This document shows positions 44,662-53,063 of a stretch of DNA of 64,000 nt, piece by piece. A model generated the notes under the pieces. That model searched no databases and was not told the DNA's origin. It saw nothing but the letters and a program-made list of their open reading frames with translations. Source of the stretch: Hormoscilla sp. GUM202 (GTDB taxonomy: Bacteria > Cyanobacteriota > Cyanobacteriia > Cyanobacteriales > Desertifilaceae); contig RFFC02000014.1 of assembly GCA_005518205.2 (NCBI GenBank), forward strand, positions 106,213 through 170,212, read 5' to 3'. A program made the translations under genes and the position numbers. Numbering within the stretch: the first letter of the stretch is position 1; every line of letters begins with the position of its first letter.

Positions 44662-45732
44662 ATGTTACGGGACCTCACCATTCAAAACTATCGCTGCTTC
44701 CAAGAATTTCAAATTGACGACTTAGCGCGTGTCAATCTGATCGTCGGGGGTAACAACACTGGCAAAACTTCTTTGCTAGAAGCGATCTATCTATATGTTA
44801 CTCAAAACCATCCCAGCAGTTTAGTGAGTCTGCTAGAAAACCGTGGAGAAATCTCTAGACTAGATTCTTCACCTGTAAATCTCAAATATCAAATCTCTGA
44901 CTTGTTTTACGGTCAGGCAATTATCACGCCAGATAAAGCAATTGCGATCGATTCAATTCCAGATAAATCGCCAGCAGTCACAATCAAGATTGTTCGCGAT
45001 CTTCAGGAAATTATATCAGAACAAGCAAAGATTTTTTCCACATATAAAATTAGGTTTTTGGCAGGAGAAAACACCGTATGGGAATTGGATGTTATTGAAA
45101 GTGGAGCAGTCAAATTCAACAGCGCTTATAGATCGACTATGTTAGAGTTAGGTCGGGACGATTTAACAGCAAATAGCATATTGATTCCCACAGATAATCT
45201 CTCGGCCATAAATCTGAATAAATGGTGGGACGCAATTACTCTTACTCCCAAGGAGGAAAAAGTTGTGAAAGCACTGCAAATTATCGAACCAAAGGCAGAA
45301 CGAATCAATTTCACTAGCAGCGATACAGCGAATAAGAAAATCCTGCTCAAACTGCGCGGGGCCAGTCATCCAATTACCCTCAGCAGCATGGGTGACGGGA
45401 TGCGCCGCCTGCTAATGCTAGCTATGGCGACTGTGACTGTTGAAAATGGAGTCTTGCTAGTAGATGAAATTGATACGGGTTTGCATTACCAAACTCAAAC
45501 AGATATGTGGCGCTTGATTTTAGAAACAGGCCAACAGTTAAACGTGCAAGTCTTTGCAACTACCCATAGCTGGGATTGTATCTGTGCCTTTCAGGAAGCT
45601 TTAGAACAATTAGAAGATAACTCCGTCGGGAAATTATTTCGCTTGAGTCGGCGGGACGATACTATCAAACCCGTTGCTTATACTGCCGATGAGTTGAATA
45701 TTGCCATTCCCCACAGTATTGAGGTGCGTTAA
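44662..45732 (+). CDS. AAA ATPase (AAA_15/OLD-like), gene A of pair
   Basis: The protein has 356 residues. It starts MLRDLTIQNYRCFQEFQIDDL, the usual opening of RecF/OLD-type ATPases. Walker A is GGNNTGKT (29-36), the signature-like region is LSSMGDGMRRLLMLAMA (about 239-255), Walker B is LLVDEIDTGLHY (about 265-276) and the switch histidine is in FATTHSWD (about 298). The next gene starts inside its stop codon (TAATG), so the two are translationally coupled. These ATPases usually deliver a TOPRIM or other nuclease partner to DNA. A defence or repair role is inference. Its promoter and first codons are duplicated at 49000-49080. Confidence 0.87.
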   Translation: MLRDLTIQNYRCFQEFQIDDLARVNLIVGGNNTGKTSLLEAIYLYVTQNHPSSLVSLLENRGEISRLDSSPVNLKYQISDLFYGQAIITPDKAIAIDSIPDKSPAVTIKIVRDLQEIISEQAKIFSTYKIRFLAGENTVWELDVIESGAVKFNSAYRSTMLELGRDDLTANSILIPTDNLSAINLNKWWDAITLTPKEEKVVKALQIIEPKAERINFTSSDTANKKILLKLRGASHPITLSSMGDGMRRLLMLAMATVTVENGVLLVDEIDTGLHYQTQTDMWRLILETGQQLNVQVFATTHSWDCICAFQEALEQLEDNSVGKLFRLSRRDDTIKPVAYTADELNIAIPHSIEVR

Positions 45733-46427
45733 TGCCAAAAGTAAGGAAACCTCCTAAATCAAAACCCCAGCAGTTATTAGTTGAAGGAAAAAATGACAGG
45801 CACGTTATTTGGGCGTTGTGCGAAAAATATCAGGTGCCAGAAACATTTTCGGTAGAAGTGCCTAGGGCAGAGGCAGGGCAAGGAATAGAAGTTCTCTTAG
45901 CTGACTTGCCATTCAAGTTGAGAGAAGATAATTTACGCACCTTGGGCATTGTAGTTGATGCCGATGAAGATGTATCGAGTCGATGGGATGCAGTGCGAAA
46001 TCGATTGCGATACAGTGGCTATGAGAACTTTCCTGCATCTCCACCTGCGGAAGGTTGGGTTTACTCTCCTCCAGATTCAAACTTGCCCAAGGTGGGAGTG
46101 TGGTTAATGCCTAACAATCAACTCCCGGGAATGTTGGAAGATTTTGTCGCCCATCTTATCGGACCAGATGACAAACTGCTTCCCTTTGCTAAATCGATTT
46201 TACAGCAGATAGAAGAGGCCGGCATCAATCAGTATAGCTTAGTTCGGCGTCCCAAAGCTTTGATCCATACTTGGTTAGCATGGCAGGAAGCCCCGGGAAT
46301 GCCGATGGGACAAGCTATTACCGCACGGGTATTGAGTTATGATGGGGCGATCGCCTCAGATTTTGTGGCCTGGTTAAAACGCCTATTGAGCAGCAGTTCC
46401 CAAACAGGTGAACCAGGGAGTACCTAG
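45732..46427 (+). CDS. DUF3226/TOPRIM-like protein, gene B of pair
   Basis: The 231-residue protein overlaps the ATPase gene by one base. Near the N-terminus is QQLLVEGKNDRHVIWAL, the TOPRIM glutamate motif. At about 75-85 is LGIVVDADEDVSSRWDAVRNRL, the DxD motif. Then come VGVWLMPNNQLPGMLEDFV and PKALIHTWLAWQEAPGMPMGQA, typical of DUF3226 proteins. TOPRIM domains cut or join DNA or RNA with magnesium. All three acidic positions are present here, so it may be active, unlike the first pair in this window. Function with the ATPase is inferred from the gene order. Confidence 0.85.
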   Translation: MPKVRKPPKSKPQQLLVEGKNDRHVIWALCEKYQVPETFSVEVPRAEAGQGIEVLLADLPFKLREDNLRTLGIVVDADEDVSSRWDAVRNRLRYSGYENFPASPPAEGWVYSPPDSNLPKVGVWLMPNNQLPGMLEDFVAHLIGPDDKLLPFAKSILQQIEEAGINQYSLVRRPKALIHTWLAWQEAPGMPMGQAITARVLSYDGAIASDFVAWLKRLLSSSSQTGEPGST

Positions 46428-46674
46428 GCTGTTCACTTTGTCCGATGGCCCGAGCAAAAACTTCATGCACTTTTTGTGTGAGGGTATGAGACAGTGGATC
46501 GCTTGCTATATCTGCATTCTGGGCGATCTCGCCGATCGCGATCCCGGCATGAACTATCGGACCGGAAAAAGCCCCAAAATAAACACCCTAACCCTAGGGA
46601 GTACCTCAATAACCTCATCCTACGATATGTCCCGCACTGCTGTTTTTCAATGTTCAAAGGGATCCCGGTTTTCG
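46428..46674. other. Intergenic stretch, possibly a coding remnant
   Basis: On the minus strand about 46560-46430 reads GPIVHAGIAIGEIAQNADIASDPLSHTLTQKVHEVFARAIGQ, which looks protein-like but has no start and no family I recognise. I leave it unassigned. Confidence 0.4.
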
Positions 46675-47271
46675 TTACGATCTGTCTTCCCATTCGTCGT
46701 AAAAATTGACCTTGTCAGATGTAATAGTACCCTTCCGCAGTCCCTTTTGAATATGTCTTAACTCGCTAATCGTTATCGATCGGTTCTTGCTTTGATCTCT
46801 CAAGGAAGCCTGATTTAATCCTCCGATTCTCACTTCTCTCATCTCCGCCTTCCCGCTATTAGGGTCAATTGATGCTGCAGTATTAAAATGTATCCGTGCA
46901 GACAAAGTATGAATTGCGAAATCTATTCCCAATTTACTTGTTCTTCTAAAAAATGTTTTGTATACCCACTCATTTAATGCATCTCTCTTTTTCTGTGGCA
47001 TCTTCTGGAGTTCATCTAATGCCTCGTCAAATGTTTTATTTGGCCGTAAGAATGAATTTATTTCTTGCGGTTTTATATTTTTTGCATGACCGTCCTTTGG
47101 ATCCCCTAGGTTCTTCTTAAAGCGGTTTTTACTCTTTATCAAATTTGAGCCCCTTGGGACTTGGGGTGTCTGAGCTTTGGCGGGTAGCTGGCGCACCGCT
47201 GTCCGTTGCAGTATCCCGCTGTCGTCCTTGGTGGGTGACTTTTGGGTTCTCTGAACATATTCACGAGTCAT
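46675..47271 (-). CDS. Protein with DUF4157-type leader and unknown C-terminal domain
   Basis: The 198-residue protein begins MTREYVQRTQKSPTKDDSGILQRTAVR, strongly like the N-terminal leader of cyanobacterial DUF4157 proteins (typically SGILQRAAVR). The DUF4157 peptidase core with HExxH is absent. Instead, residues about 75-198 form a small hydrophilic domain: FDEALDELQKMPQKKRDALNEW, TLSARIHFNTAASIDPNSG, REVRIGGLNQASL, ITISELRHIQKGLRKGTI and VNFYDEWEDRS. DUF4157 proteins are often cargo of extracellular contractile injection systems, so this could be a toxin-type effector carrying a shared leader. That is inference; no injection-system genes are in the window. Confidence 0.7.
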   Translation of the reverse strand: MTREYVQRTQKSPTKDDSGILQRTAVRQLPAKAQTPQVPRGSNLIKSKNRFKKNLGDPKDGHAKNIKPQEINSFLRPNKTFDEALDELQKMPQKKRDALNEWVYKTFFRRTSKLGIDFAIHTLSARIHFNTAASIDPNSGKAEMREVRIGGLNQASLRDQSKNRSITISELRHIQKGLRKGTITSDKVNFYDEWEDRS

Positions 47272-47709
47272 TCAGACTATTCTCCTTTTTTCTGTGGTCA
47301 AAAGTGGTTGATAGAGTCGCGAATCAATTTTGTCGCCACCTGAGAGCGGGACAACCCTGGCTGCCAGCATCCCAGTGGCGTGAGCCCGACACAGAGCATC
47401 CCTGTCCGGTTATCCCTGGGTTGAGAACCGCGAGCGCTCCTCTGTCCTTACAACATAACCCATCTTACTTTCTTTTCTACCCCGAGCGCAATATTTCCCC
47501 CGACATTGCTCTCCTTCTTTTACTACCGGTTATCTCCCAACCCCTCACTGGGAGCCCGAGCCCCCTGCATGCACTGCCGTTGGTGTCGCGAGCGCTCTTC
47601 TACCCTAGCAACATCACCCATCTTACTGGCTTTTCTACCCTGACAACAAAATTTCTACCGCCAAGCTCTTCTCTCTACCGGTTCCTCTCTTAGACCCTCA
47701 CCTCCTTTC
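47272..47709. other. Intergenic stretch, weak internal repeat
   Basis: GCGAGCGCTCCTCTGTCC...ACATAACCCATCTTACT and GCGAGCGCTCTTCTACC...ACATCACCCATCTTACT form two related segments about 170 bp apart. No gene. Confidence 0.55.
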
Positions 47710-49080
47710 TCCGTGTAATCTTGTCTTTTTTCGTACTCTTCTGACAACCCCAATCCCTTATTTACGTTAATAACCCTTACTATCCCATAATTTTCTTTCT
47801 TTGTCAACCGTACTTTGGAAAGTCGCCAAAAAATATCGTGCATCTACAGGGGTGTTTCCGGGCCCAAAGAGTCCTGAAAAATGTCGGCGTCCACGGAAAA
47901 CCTACCCTTAAGGCCAATTTTTGCCAGACTTAGATAAAAATAGTCATAGTTAGGGTAATTTACCACTCTATCCAGTTTATACCAAACTCGACCAAATTGC
48001 TGCAATAACGCAAGTCCGTCACCCAAAAAAGAATTATTGGCAATAAAATTGCTGGCGAACGGGGTGAATGATGGGAATATTAAAAGGAAAGTGCCGATAA
48101 TGAAAAGTATAGCTTATCAAACGGGCCCTCGCCAGTCTTGTCCCCCGTGCTAAAATTACCAGGGTAAGAGCATCTGTCCGTGCCGTGTAAGGGGCGATCG
48201 CTTTATCGAGGTACAAAAGGGGAGCTCTTTCTTGCAGGGTAGCCGACCACAACAACATCGAGTGCGAATACGGCCCTCTTTGTAGGAGGAAATCGTGCTT
48301 GAGGGCTCGTCATCAAAAGTCTTCTCCAAGGCTAAATCCAGGAGTTTCCGGCGTCTTCCGCGTACTCTTGTCCTGAAGGACGCGGTACGCTCCAGACACC
48401 GCCGGCTGATAAGAGTTATAATAACTGGGCATAGGTGTCCGGGTTACTGCTGGTCATCTCTAGCTCGATCGCCCACAATGTTTATTATCGCACCCTCGCT
48501 CCCGTCGGAGTCCTGGCGGGTGATGGTAGAATAATGGTCGGGTTTGCCATCGAGATCGCTGAGTATTTTGGCATTAACCCCCCCGGTTTTGTCGCCCAAG
48601 TGGTAGCATTTGCCTTTGGTTTAGCAGCAGCAAGTTTTTTCCTCGTGATTATCTTGGGAGTGTTTGACAAGTACAGTAACCGGGAAGGGGCGATCGCGGG
48701 CATATTAGTGGGCTTAATTTTCACCGCAGGCTACATCATCGGGGTAAAATTATACGGGATGAATACATGGTTTTTCGGAGTTTCCCCAGAAGGAATTGGC
48801 ACCCTGGGGATGGTACTCAATTTTGTCGTCACTTGTCTCGCGCCTGACGCCAGCATCCCCAGCAGAAATACAGGAGATGGTAGAGATCTTGCGGACCCCT
48901 GGAGACGAACCGCCAGCACTTGTAGAAGTGGGCGAAGAAGAGTGAGATTAAAATCTGTTTTATCGTTCCCTGGGAGAGTCAGGGAACGAACACCTAGAGT
49001 AGGTTATGCTATAATAGTTCTAGATCGGAAAACTAAGCTGTAAAATGTTACGGGACCTCACCATTCAAAACTATCGCTAC
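47710..49080 (+). repeat. Segmental duplication, copy B (about 1.4 kb)
   Basis: Copy of 43285-44702. It contains the same symporter fragment without the palindromic insertion, the same -10 promoter, and the first 12-13 codons of the ATPase (MLRDLTIQNYR). After 49080 it joins unrelated NB-ARC sequence, so it marks an exact duplication endpoint inside the ATPase gene. Confidence 0.88.
48430..48945 (+). pseudogene. Sodium/solute symporter C-terminal fragment, copy B
   Basis: Plus strand: SSSIAHNVYYRTLAP, GRIMVGFAIEIAEYFGINPPGFVAQVVAFAFGLAAASFF, VIILGVFDKYSNREGAIAGILVGL, KLYGMNTWFFGVSPEGIGTLGM. The match to SSS symporters is longer and cleaner than in copy A because no palindrome interrupts it. 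A frameshift near 48840 still changes the end (correct frame: EIQEMVEILRTPGDE, LVEVGEEE). The N-terminal part is missing. Confidence 0.82.
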
Positions 49081-49632
49081 CAGGCCACAAAAGTGGCTTG
49101 CTACTGCTGAGTTGGGAACAACCGATAGAAATGGCCACGGTCGAAAACCGCTACTGTCGCACATTACAACTGCAAGGTTTAGGAGAGTCAGGGGGAGAAA
49201 TCTTGAAAAGCAAAGGATTGAGAGATGAAGATAGATGGTTAGAACTAATCGACCTTTACAGCGGCAACCCATCCTGGTTAAATAATTGCTTCTACTATCC
49301 AAGAATTATTTAACGGTAGCGTCACTCAATTATTATCTTGTCCCACAGTATTTTTAGGAGATCTAGAACGAGTATTGCAGGAGTATTATCAAAGGTTGTC
49401 CGCCTCAGAGAAACAGGTGCTAATTTGGTTAGGGAGTAAAGATGTAGCGGTAGATATTTCCCGAAAACCGCGAAACTTACCCTTATCTCAGCCCGAGTTG
49501 TGGAAAGCAGTACAGTCTTTGAAGAGACGTTGTTTAGTTGAGAAAGTAACAGAGTCGGAAGCATCGCGCTTTATCCTGCAACCTGTGATTAAGGAGTTTG
49601 CGAAAAATCTATCTCAGCAGGTTAGCGGGTAA
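49081..49632 (+). pseudogene. NB-ARC/STAND ATPase fragment
   Basis: Beginning at the duplication junction, the plus strand reads LLLLSWEQPIEMATVENRYCRTLQLQGLGESGGEILKSKGL, DRWLELIDLYSGNPSWL. After a frameshift near 49280 it continues IQELFNGSVTQLLSCPTVFLGDLERVLQEYYQRLSASEKQVLIWL and LSQPELWKAVQSLKRRCLVEK. These are the C-terminal half of an NB-ARC domain and the winged-helix region after it, as found in cyanobacterial STAND proteins. The nucleotide-binding P-loop half is absent. It is fused behind the duplicated promoter and start codon of the ATPase at 44662. Confidence 0.8.
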
Positions 49633-49732
49633 GGGATAAGGTAGAGCAACTTTTGGCAAAAAATCGGCAAAAAGTCTGTTCGGATTGTTTATTTTGTTGC
49701 AATTTGGGTTATATTTCTAGTCGGTTTTAACC

Positions 49733-51381
49733 CAATGCTACTAAGAAATAAATATGGCAATTTTGAATAGTTTATGGCTGTGACAAGTCTAATTACTCAA
49801 AAAGCTCTCTAACCTATGCCAGTTAAGAATTTTAACCTCTACACTTGACATTGGTGAAGCTCTGATATAATATAGGTAAAGGAATGTTATTGAGCAACTA
49901 TTATGGCATGCGATCGCGATCCATCTTGGCCTCGACGAAAAGCTACAACAATCAAAATATCGATTTCAGACGTATTAACCATTTTTGGCGAAGTATTTTC
50001 ACGCACAGTTATTAAACAATGGGTAAAAAAATCTAAGGTCAGGCTATACTGGCGAGTGCTAACCCCATTAATAATTTTATGGGGATTAATATATCAACGT
50101 TTAAACAGCGACCACACTTGTGAGGCGGTCATTAGTCATTTTTTCACGGGTGCAGTTGATGGTTTAGACAAAGAAGATACTAACCAGTTTCCTGTTTCGT
50201 ACCGATTAAAATCCGAAAGCACATCTAGTTATGTTCAAGGAAGATTACGGATGCCACTATTAGTAATAATGAGTGCGTTCAATCAGGTAAGAGAGACTAT
50301 ATTAAACTGGATAAGAGAAGCTGATGATGATGATGAAGCTTATACATGGAAAGGTCATGGGGTTAGATTACTTGATGGAACAACTTTTAGACTTCAACCC
50401 ACTCCGGATTTACGGTCAACCTATGGCCAAGCAAGCAATGGAAAAGGAATGAGTCATTGGGTGGTTGTTAAGTCCGTGATAGCTTGCTGTCTATTTAGTC
50501 AAGCTGTAATTGCTTTTGTAGAAGGGGGAATTAGTGAACCAGCAATGGTTGGTCAGATTATGGAACAAGACCCTGAAGCTGACAGCATATATATTGGAGA
50601 TAGAGCATTCGGAGTCTACCGAGTTGTCCAAGTAGCTAAATTTTATGGCAAGAAAGTATTGGTCAGATTAGAACAACGAACAGCTCATAAACTACTAAAA
50701 ACATCACAGAAAGGTTCCTTATATAGTGGTCAAGATTCTCAAGTAATATGGAAAGCAGAGCCAACAACAAAAGTTGAGCCTGGACTTGAAAAATATCCTT
50801 TAACTGGGCGAATAATTTACGTGCAATTACGTAAGAAGGGATTTAGACCAGTAGATTTATATTTATTTACAAATTTGATGGCTCCGGAAGTATACTCAAT
50901 TAATGAATTAATAGAACTTTCTGGACAGAGGTGGGAAGTAGAAGTAGATTACCGCTATATAAAAACCACGTTGGAGATGGAAGAATTTGATGTCAAAACA
51001 GCAGAAATGTTTCGGAAGGAACTAGCAGCAGGTCTATTAACTTATAATTTGATTTGTGCTTTAATGACCAAAGCGGCAATCAAAGCAGGTATCAGACCTA
51101 ATCAGTTAAGTTTTAGTTGCTGTTGGAGACGGATGCGAGATATTTTGCTCCAGGGGGTTCCCCAATGGGTGATAACAGGAAATCTTCTAGTTGATTGGCT
51201 GATGACAAGATTAGCTAAATGCCGATTACCTCATCAGCCAAATAAAGTGAAACATGAACCTCGTAAAGTAAGGAGGAGACCTCAAGTTTTCCCAGCTCTC
51301 AAGGGCTCACGCGATCCGGCTCGTAAGCAAGTTCTACAAGAGCTACAGTCGGGAGCGTAAATTTATTTCTTAGTAGCATTA
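49733..51381 (+). mobile_element. IS4-family insertion sequence with 10-bp target duplication
   Basis: The 1649-bp element lies between two copies of GGTTTTAACC (49723-49732 and 51382-51391). Its terminal inverted repeats of about 21 bp differ only at the first base (AATGCTACTAAGAAATAAAT on the left, and the same as the complement of the right end). The transposase is intact. Clean ends and exact target duplication indicate a recent insertion. A TTGACA (49845) and TATAAT (49866) with a short 15-bp spacer lie upstream of the gene. Confidence 0.95.
49903..51360 (+). CDS. IS4-family transposase
   Basis: The DDE transposase has 485 residues. Visible features are VRLLDGTTFRLQPTPDL (first aspartate), SIYIGDRAFGVYRVVQ (second aspartate), and ELSGQRWEVEVDYRYIKTTLEMEEFDVK (the glutamate in the Y(2)R(3)E(6)K-like signature). 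The N-terminus (DVLTIFGEVFSRTVIKQW) is the usual IS4 non-catalytic region. The frame is intact, and the stop is about 20 bp from the right end of the element. Confidence 0.93.
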   Translation: MACDRDPSWPRRKATTIKISISDVLTIFGEVFSRTVIKQWVKKSKVRLYWRVLTPLIILWGLIYQRLNSDHTCEAVISHFFTGAVDGLDKEDTNQFPVSYRLKSESTSSYVQGRLRMPLLVIMSAFNQVRETILNWIREADDDDEAYTWKGHGVRLLDGTTFRLQPTPDLRSTYGQASNGKGMSHWVVVKSVIACCLFSQAVIAFVEGGISEPAMVGQIMEQDPEADSIYIGDRAFGVYRVVQVAKFYGKKVLVRLEQRTAHKLLKTSQKGSLYSGQDSQVIWKAEPTTKVEPGLEKYPLTGRIIYVQLRKKGFRPVDLYLFTNLMAPEVYSINELIELSGQRWEVEVDYRYIKTTLEMEEFDVKTAEMFRKELAAGLLTYNLICALMTKAAIKAGIRPNQLSFSCCWRRMRDILLQGVPQWVITGNLLVDWLMTRLAKCRLPHQPNKVKHEPRKVRRRPQVFPALKGSRDPARKQVLQELQSGA

Positions 51382-51487
51382 GGTTTTAACCGACTTTAGC
51401 TATTAGCCGGGGGTTTGTTAGTGGGTAAGCGATAAGGTTTGAACAACCCCCGGCGGGTTAGCGGGAAGCGATAAGGTTTGAACAACT

Positions 51488-51766
51488 TTACCCCGTTTTA
51501 CCTAATTGATAATTGGGAATAGCTTGACCTGTAACGACAGCATAAAGAACGTCTGGATCTAAGTCCGCGCCATTTTCCCAATAAATTGTTCCCCATTCTG
51601 GGTTGACTTTTACTCCGTCAAAATATGCTTTAAATTTTAATGGTTCAAAGACTCCTGTAAATTCGATTAATTGGCTGATATCTACTATTCCTTCTACTCC
51701 ATCTTCAAAGGAAAGGCAGAGGTTATATTTGTCTAATGGTTGAACTTTGATAATGTCTTTAAGCAT
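51488..51766 (-). CDS. DUF2442 family protein
   Basis: The 92-residue protein reads MLKDIIKVQPLDKYNLCLSFEDGVEGIVDISQL, then WGTIYWENGADLDPDVLY, the DUF2442 pattern. It starts 4 bp after the end of the DUF4160 gene and forms a typical two-gene unit with it. The pair is regarded as toxin-antitoxin-like, although the activity has not been settled as far as I know. Confidence 0.88.
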   Translation of the reverse strand: MLKDIIKVQPLDKYNLCLSFEDGVEGIVDISQLIEFTGVFEPLKFKAYFDGVKVNPEWGTIYWENGADLDPDVLYAVVTGQAIPNYQLGKTG

Positions 51767-51770
51767 GGGT

Positions 51771-52031
51771 TTATTCCAAAGGTTCGATTTTGTTTAACGG
51801 TTCGTTGTTTCTAGCAATTTCCCAGTTCTCCATCAATTCGCTTTGATAAATAGTTGCCCATTCTTGGACGAGTTTATAGAGTCTGGGCGAAAGTTGACCT
51901 GCGATAATTTCTAAGCTTTGAATGTCAACAATCGCTTTTTGTTGGTTATAGCGGACATGGAAATGAGGAGGCGGATGGTCGTTGTAATACATGGTGATAA
52001 TTGCACCAAAGAAACGACTTATTTCTGGCAT
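51771..52031 (-). CDS. DUF4160 family protein
   Basis: The 86-residue protein reads MPEISRFFGAIITMYYNDHPPPHFHVRYN, with the conserved DHPPPHFH motif of DUF4160, then GQLSPRLYKLVQEWATIYQSELMENW. GGAGGTG is found a few bases before the ATG. It is followed after 4 bp by the DUF2442 gene. Confidence 0.9.
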   Translation of the reverse strand: MPEISRFFGAIITMYYNDHPPPHFHVRYNQQKAIVDIQSLEIIAGQLSPRLYKLVQEWATIYQSELMENWEIARNNEPLNKIEPLE

Positions 52032-52204
52032 TATTTCACCTCCTGAATTTGTTTTGACAATTTCGATAACCCTAGATCAGTATCGCCTGCCATCATGCCG
52101 TTCAATAGCGAGACCTGATTCTGATTATAGCAAGGAAAGAGATATCTCCCCATGTAAACTTTTGTGAAGGACGATCGCCTTAATTTCCCTGTCTCCTGTC
52201 ACCA

Positions 52205-52573
52205 TCAAACTACTCGCTGAAGATACCGATATTTTGGGTTTTCTAGGCACTTGCGTAACTCTTGCAGTTTCCTCAGCTTGTAAGTTGCAGCTTGATATTC
52301 ATTTTTTGAAGGAGATTCACCCAGTTTAGTTAACATCCGATCGCTTTCCCCAACAATCTCTTCTATGAAGAAACTTCTGAACCTCCGTCTGTTTTCCAGT
52401 TCTAGATCGACTATAGGCACCTCTTCTTCTTCATCATCAATGATTATTTTCTTTCCTGCGGATTCACCTATTTTAGAAAAATCAGATTTAGCCAACCACT
52501 CATAAAAGTCTTCAGAAAGTTCTACATAATGTGGTCGTTGACCGTTCCCTGGATAAAAAATTATATCTAACAT
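52205..52573 (-). CDS. Small protein of unknown function, end of three-gene operon
   Basis: The protein has 122 residues. It contains a stretch rich in acidic residues (IIIDDEEEEVPIVDLELENRRRFRSFF) and a helical C-terminus (EYQAATYKLRKLQELRKCLENPKYRYL). Its ATG overlaps the last codons of the 74-aa gene (ATGTTAG), so the two are coupled. I recognise no family. With an acidic patch it could be an immunity or inhibitor protein for the upstream gene products, but that is only an idea. Confidence 0.65.
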   Translation of the reverse strand: MLDIIFYPGNGQRPHYVELSEDFYEWLAKSDFSKIGESAGKKIIIDDEEEEVPIVDLELENRRRFRSFFIEEIVGESDRMLTKLGESPSKNEYQAATYKLRKLQELRKCLENPKYRYLQRVV

Positions 52574-52791
52574 GATTTTTTCTCCCGATCTTCATTGTTT
52601 GACAACATATTTTCTGGGAAATTTTCGACCCAGGCTATATCAGCAGCATCAAACACGTCCTTAGCAGGTTTAGTAATGCCACCTGCAGTCACAATTCCTA
52701 TGACTGTTCCTTTATTTCGGATAGCTTTTGCCTTAGTCGAATCGATTTTTTTAGTTTTCCATGCTTTCACTTCAATGTGTGGTTCATCCAT
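52567..52791 (-). CDS. Small protein with EVK motif, middle gene of three-gene operon
   Basis: The protein has 74 residues: MDEPHIEVKAWKTKKIDSTKAKAIRNKGTV, then GIVTAGGITKPAKDVFDAADIAWVENF. The IEVKAWK segment resembles the (D/E)xK half of PD-(D/E)XK nucleases, and the later part looks like the restriction-endonuclease-like fold (IGIVTAGG...A...ADIAW). It is preceded by a good ribosome binding site (AGGTAGGAAC) after the 48-aa gene. It could be a small nuclease, or half of one split with the 48-aa product. Unproven. Confidence 0.6.
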   Translation of the reverse strand: MDEPHIEVKAWKTKKIDSTKAKAIRNKGTVIGIVTAGGITKPAKDVFDAADIAWVENFPENMLSNNEDREKKSC

Positions 52792-52809
52792 ACTATTGTT
52801 CCTACCTTG

Positions 52810-52956
52810 TTAACCATTAATTTTTTCGTTCAGATTGCGTAGGATTTTTCTGACTCGGGCTGCATCTTCCTTATCAACTATTAAAATATCGCCTTTGGGA
52901 CTATTATTCGTGGTTCTCTTAGCTTCGATACCCTGTTTTTCTAGGCTATTAACCAT
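52810..52956 (-). CDS. 48-aa protein, first gene of three-gene operon
   Basis: MVNSLEKQGIEAKRTTNNSPKG then DILIVDKEDAARVRKILRNLN. ATG at 52956, stop 18 bp before the start of the 74-aa gene. The short length, spacing and shared strand suggest it belongs to the same transcript. No family recognised. Confidence 0.55.
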   Translation of the reverse strand: MVNSLEKQGIEAKRTTNNSPKGDILIVDKEDAARVRKILRNLNEKING

Positions 52957-53063
52957 CCTATAATGTTTTTATGAACAAGCAGTATTTCTATTTGTCTGTC
53001 TTCATCACTCATTGTCATCGGTGGCTAAAAGGTTGCGAATCGCTTCTGAATCTTGCTCTAAGT

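Larger units (their letters stand above)
43285..44702 (+). repeat. Segmental duplication, copy A (about 1.4 kb)
   Basis: Aligns along its whole length with 47710-49080. Shared markers are GTGTTTCCGGGCCCAAAGAG, GGCGTTTTCCGCGT-like GGCGTCTTCCGCGTACTCTTG, GGGCGATCGCGGGCATATTA and TTATGCTATAATAGTTCTAG. Copy A extends into the intact ATPase gene at its right end. Reading the minus strand, about 43371-44030 in both copies gives an unrecognised protein fragment (for example DGLALFQQFGRVWYKLDRVVNY). Copy A has two short insertions absent from copy B: the palindrome at 44239-44264, and GGCTGCGCTCCCGCAAGGGAT near 43845. Confidence 0.88.
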
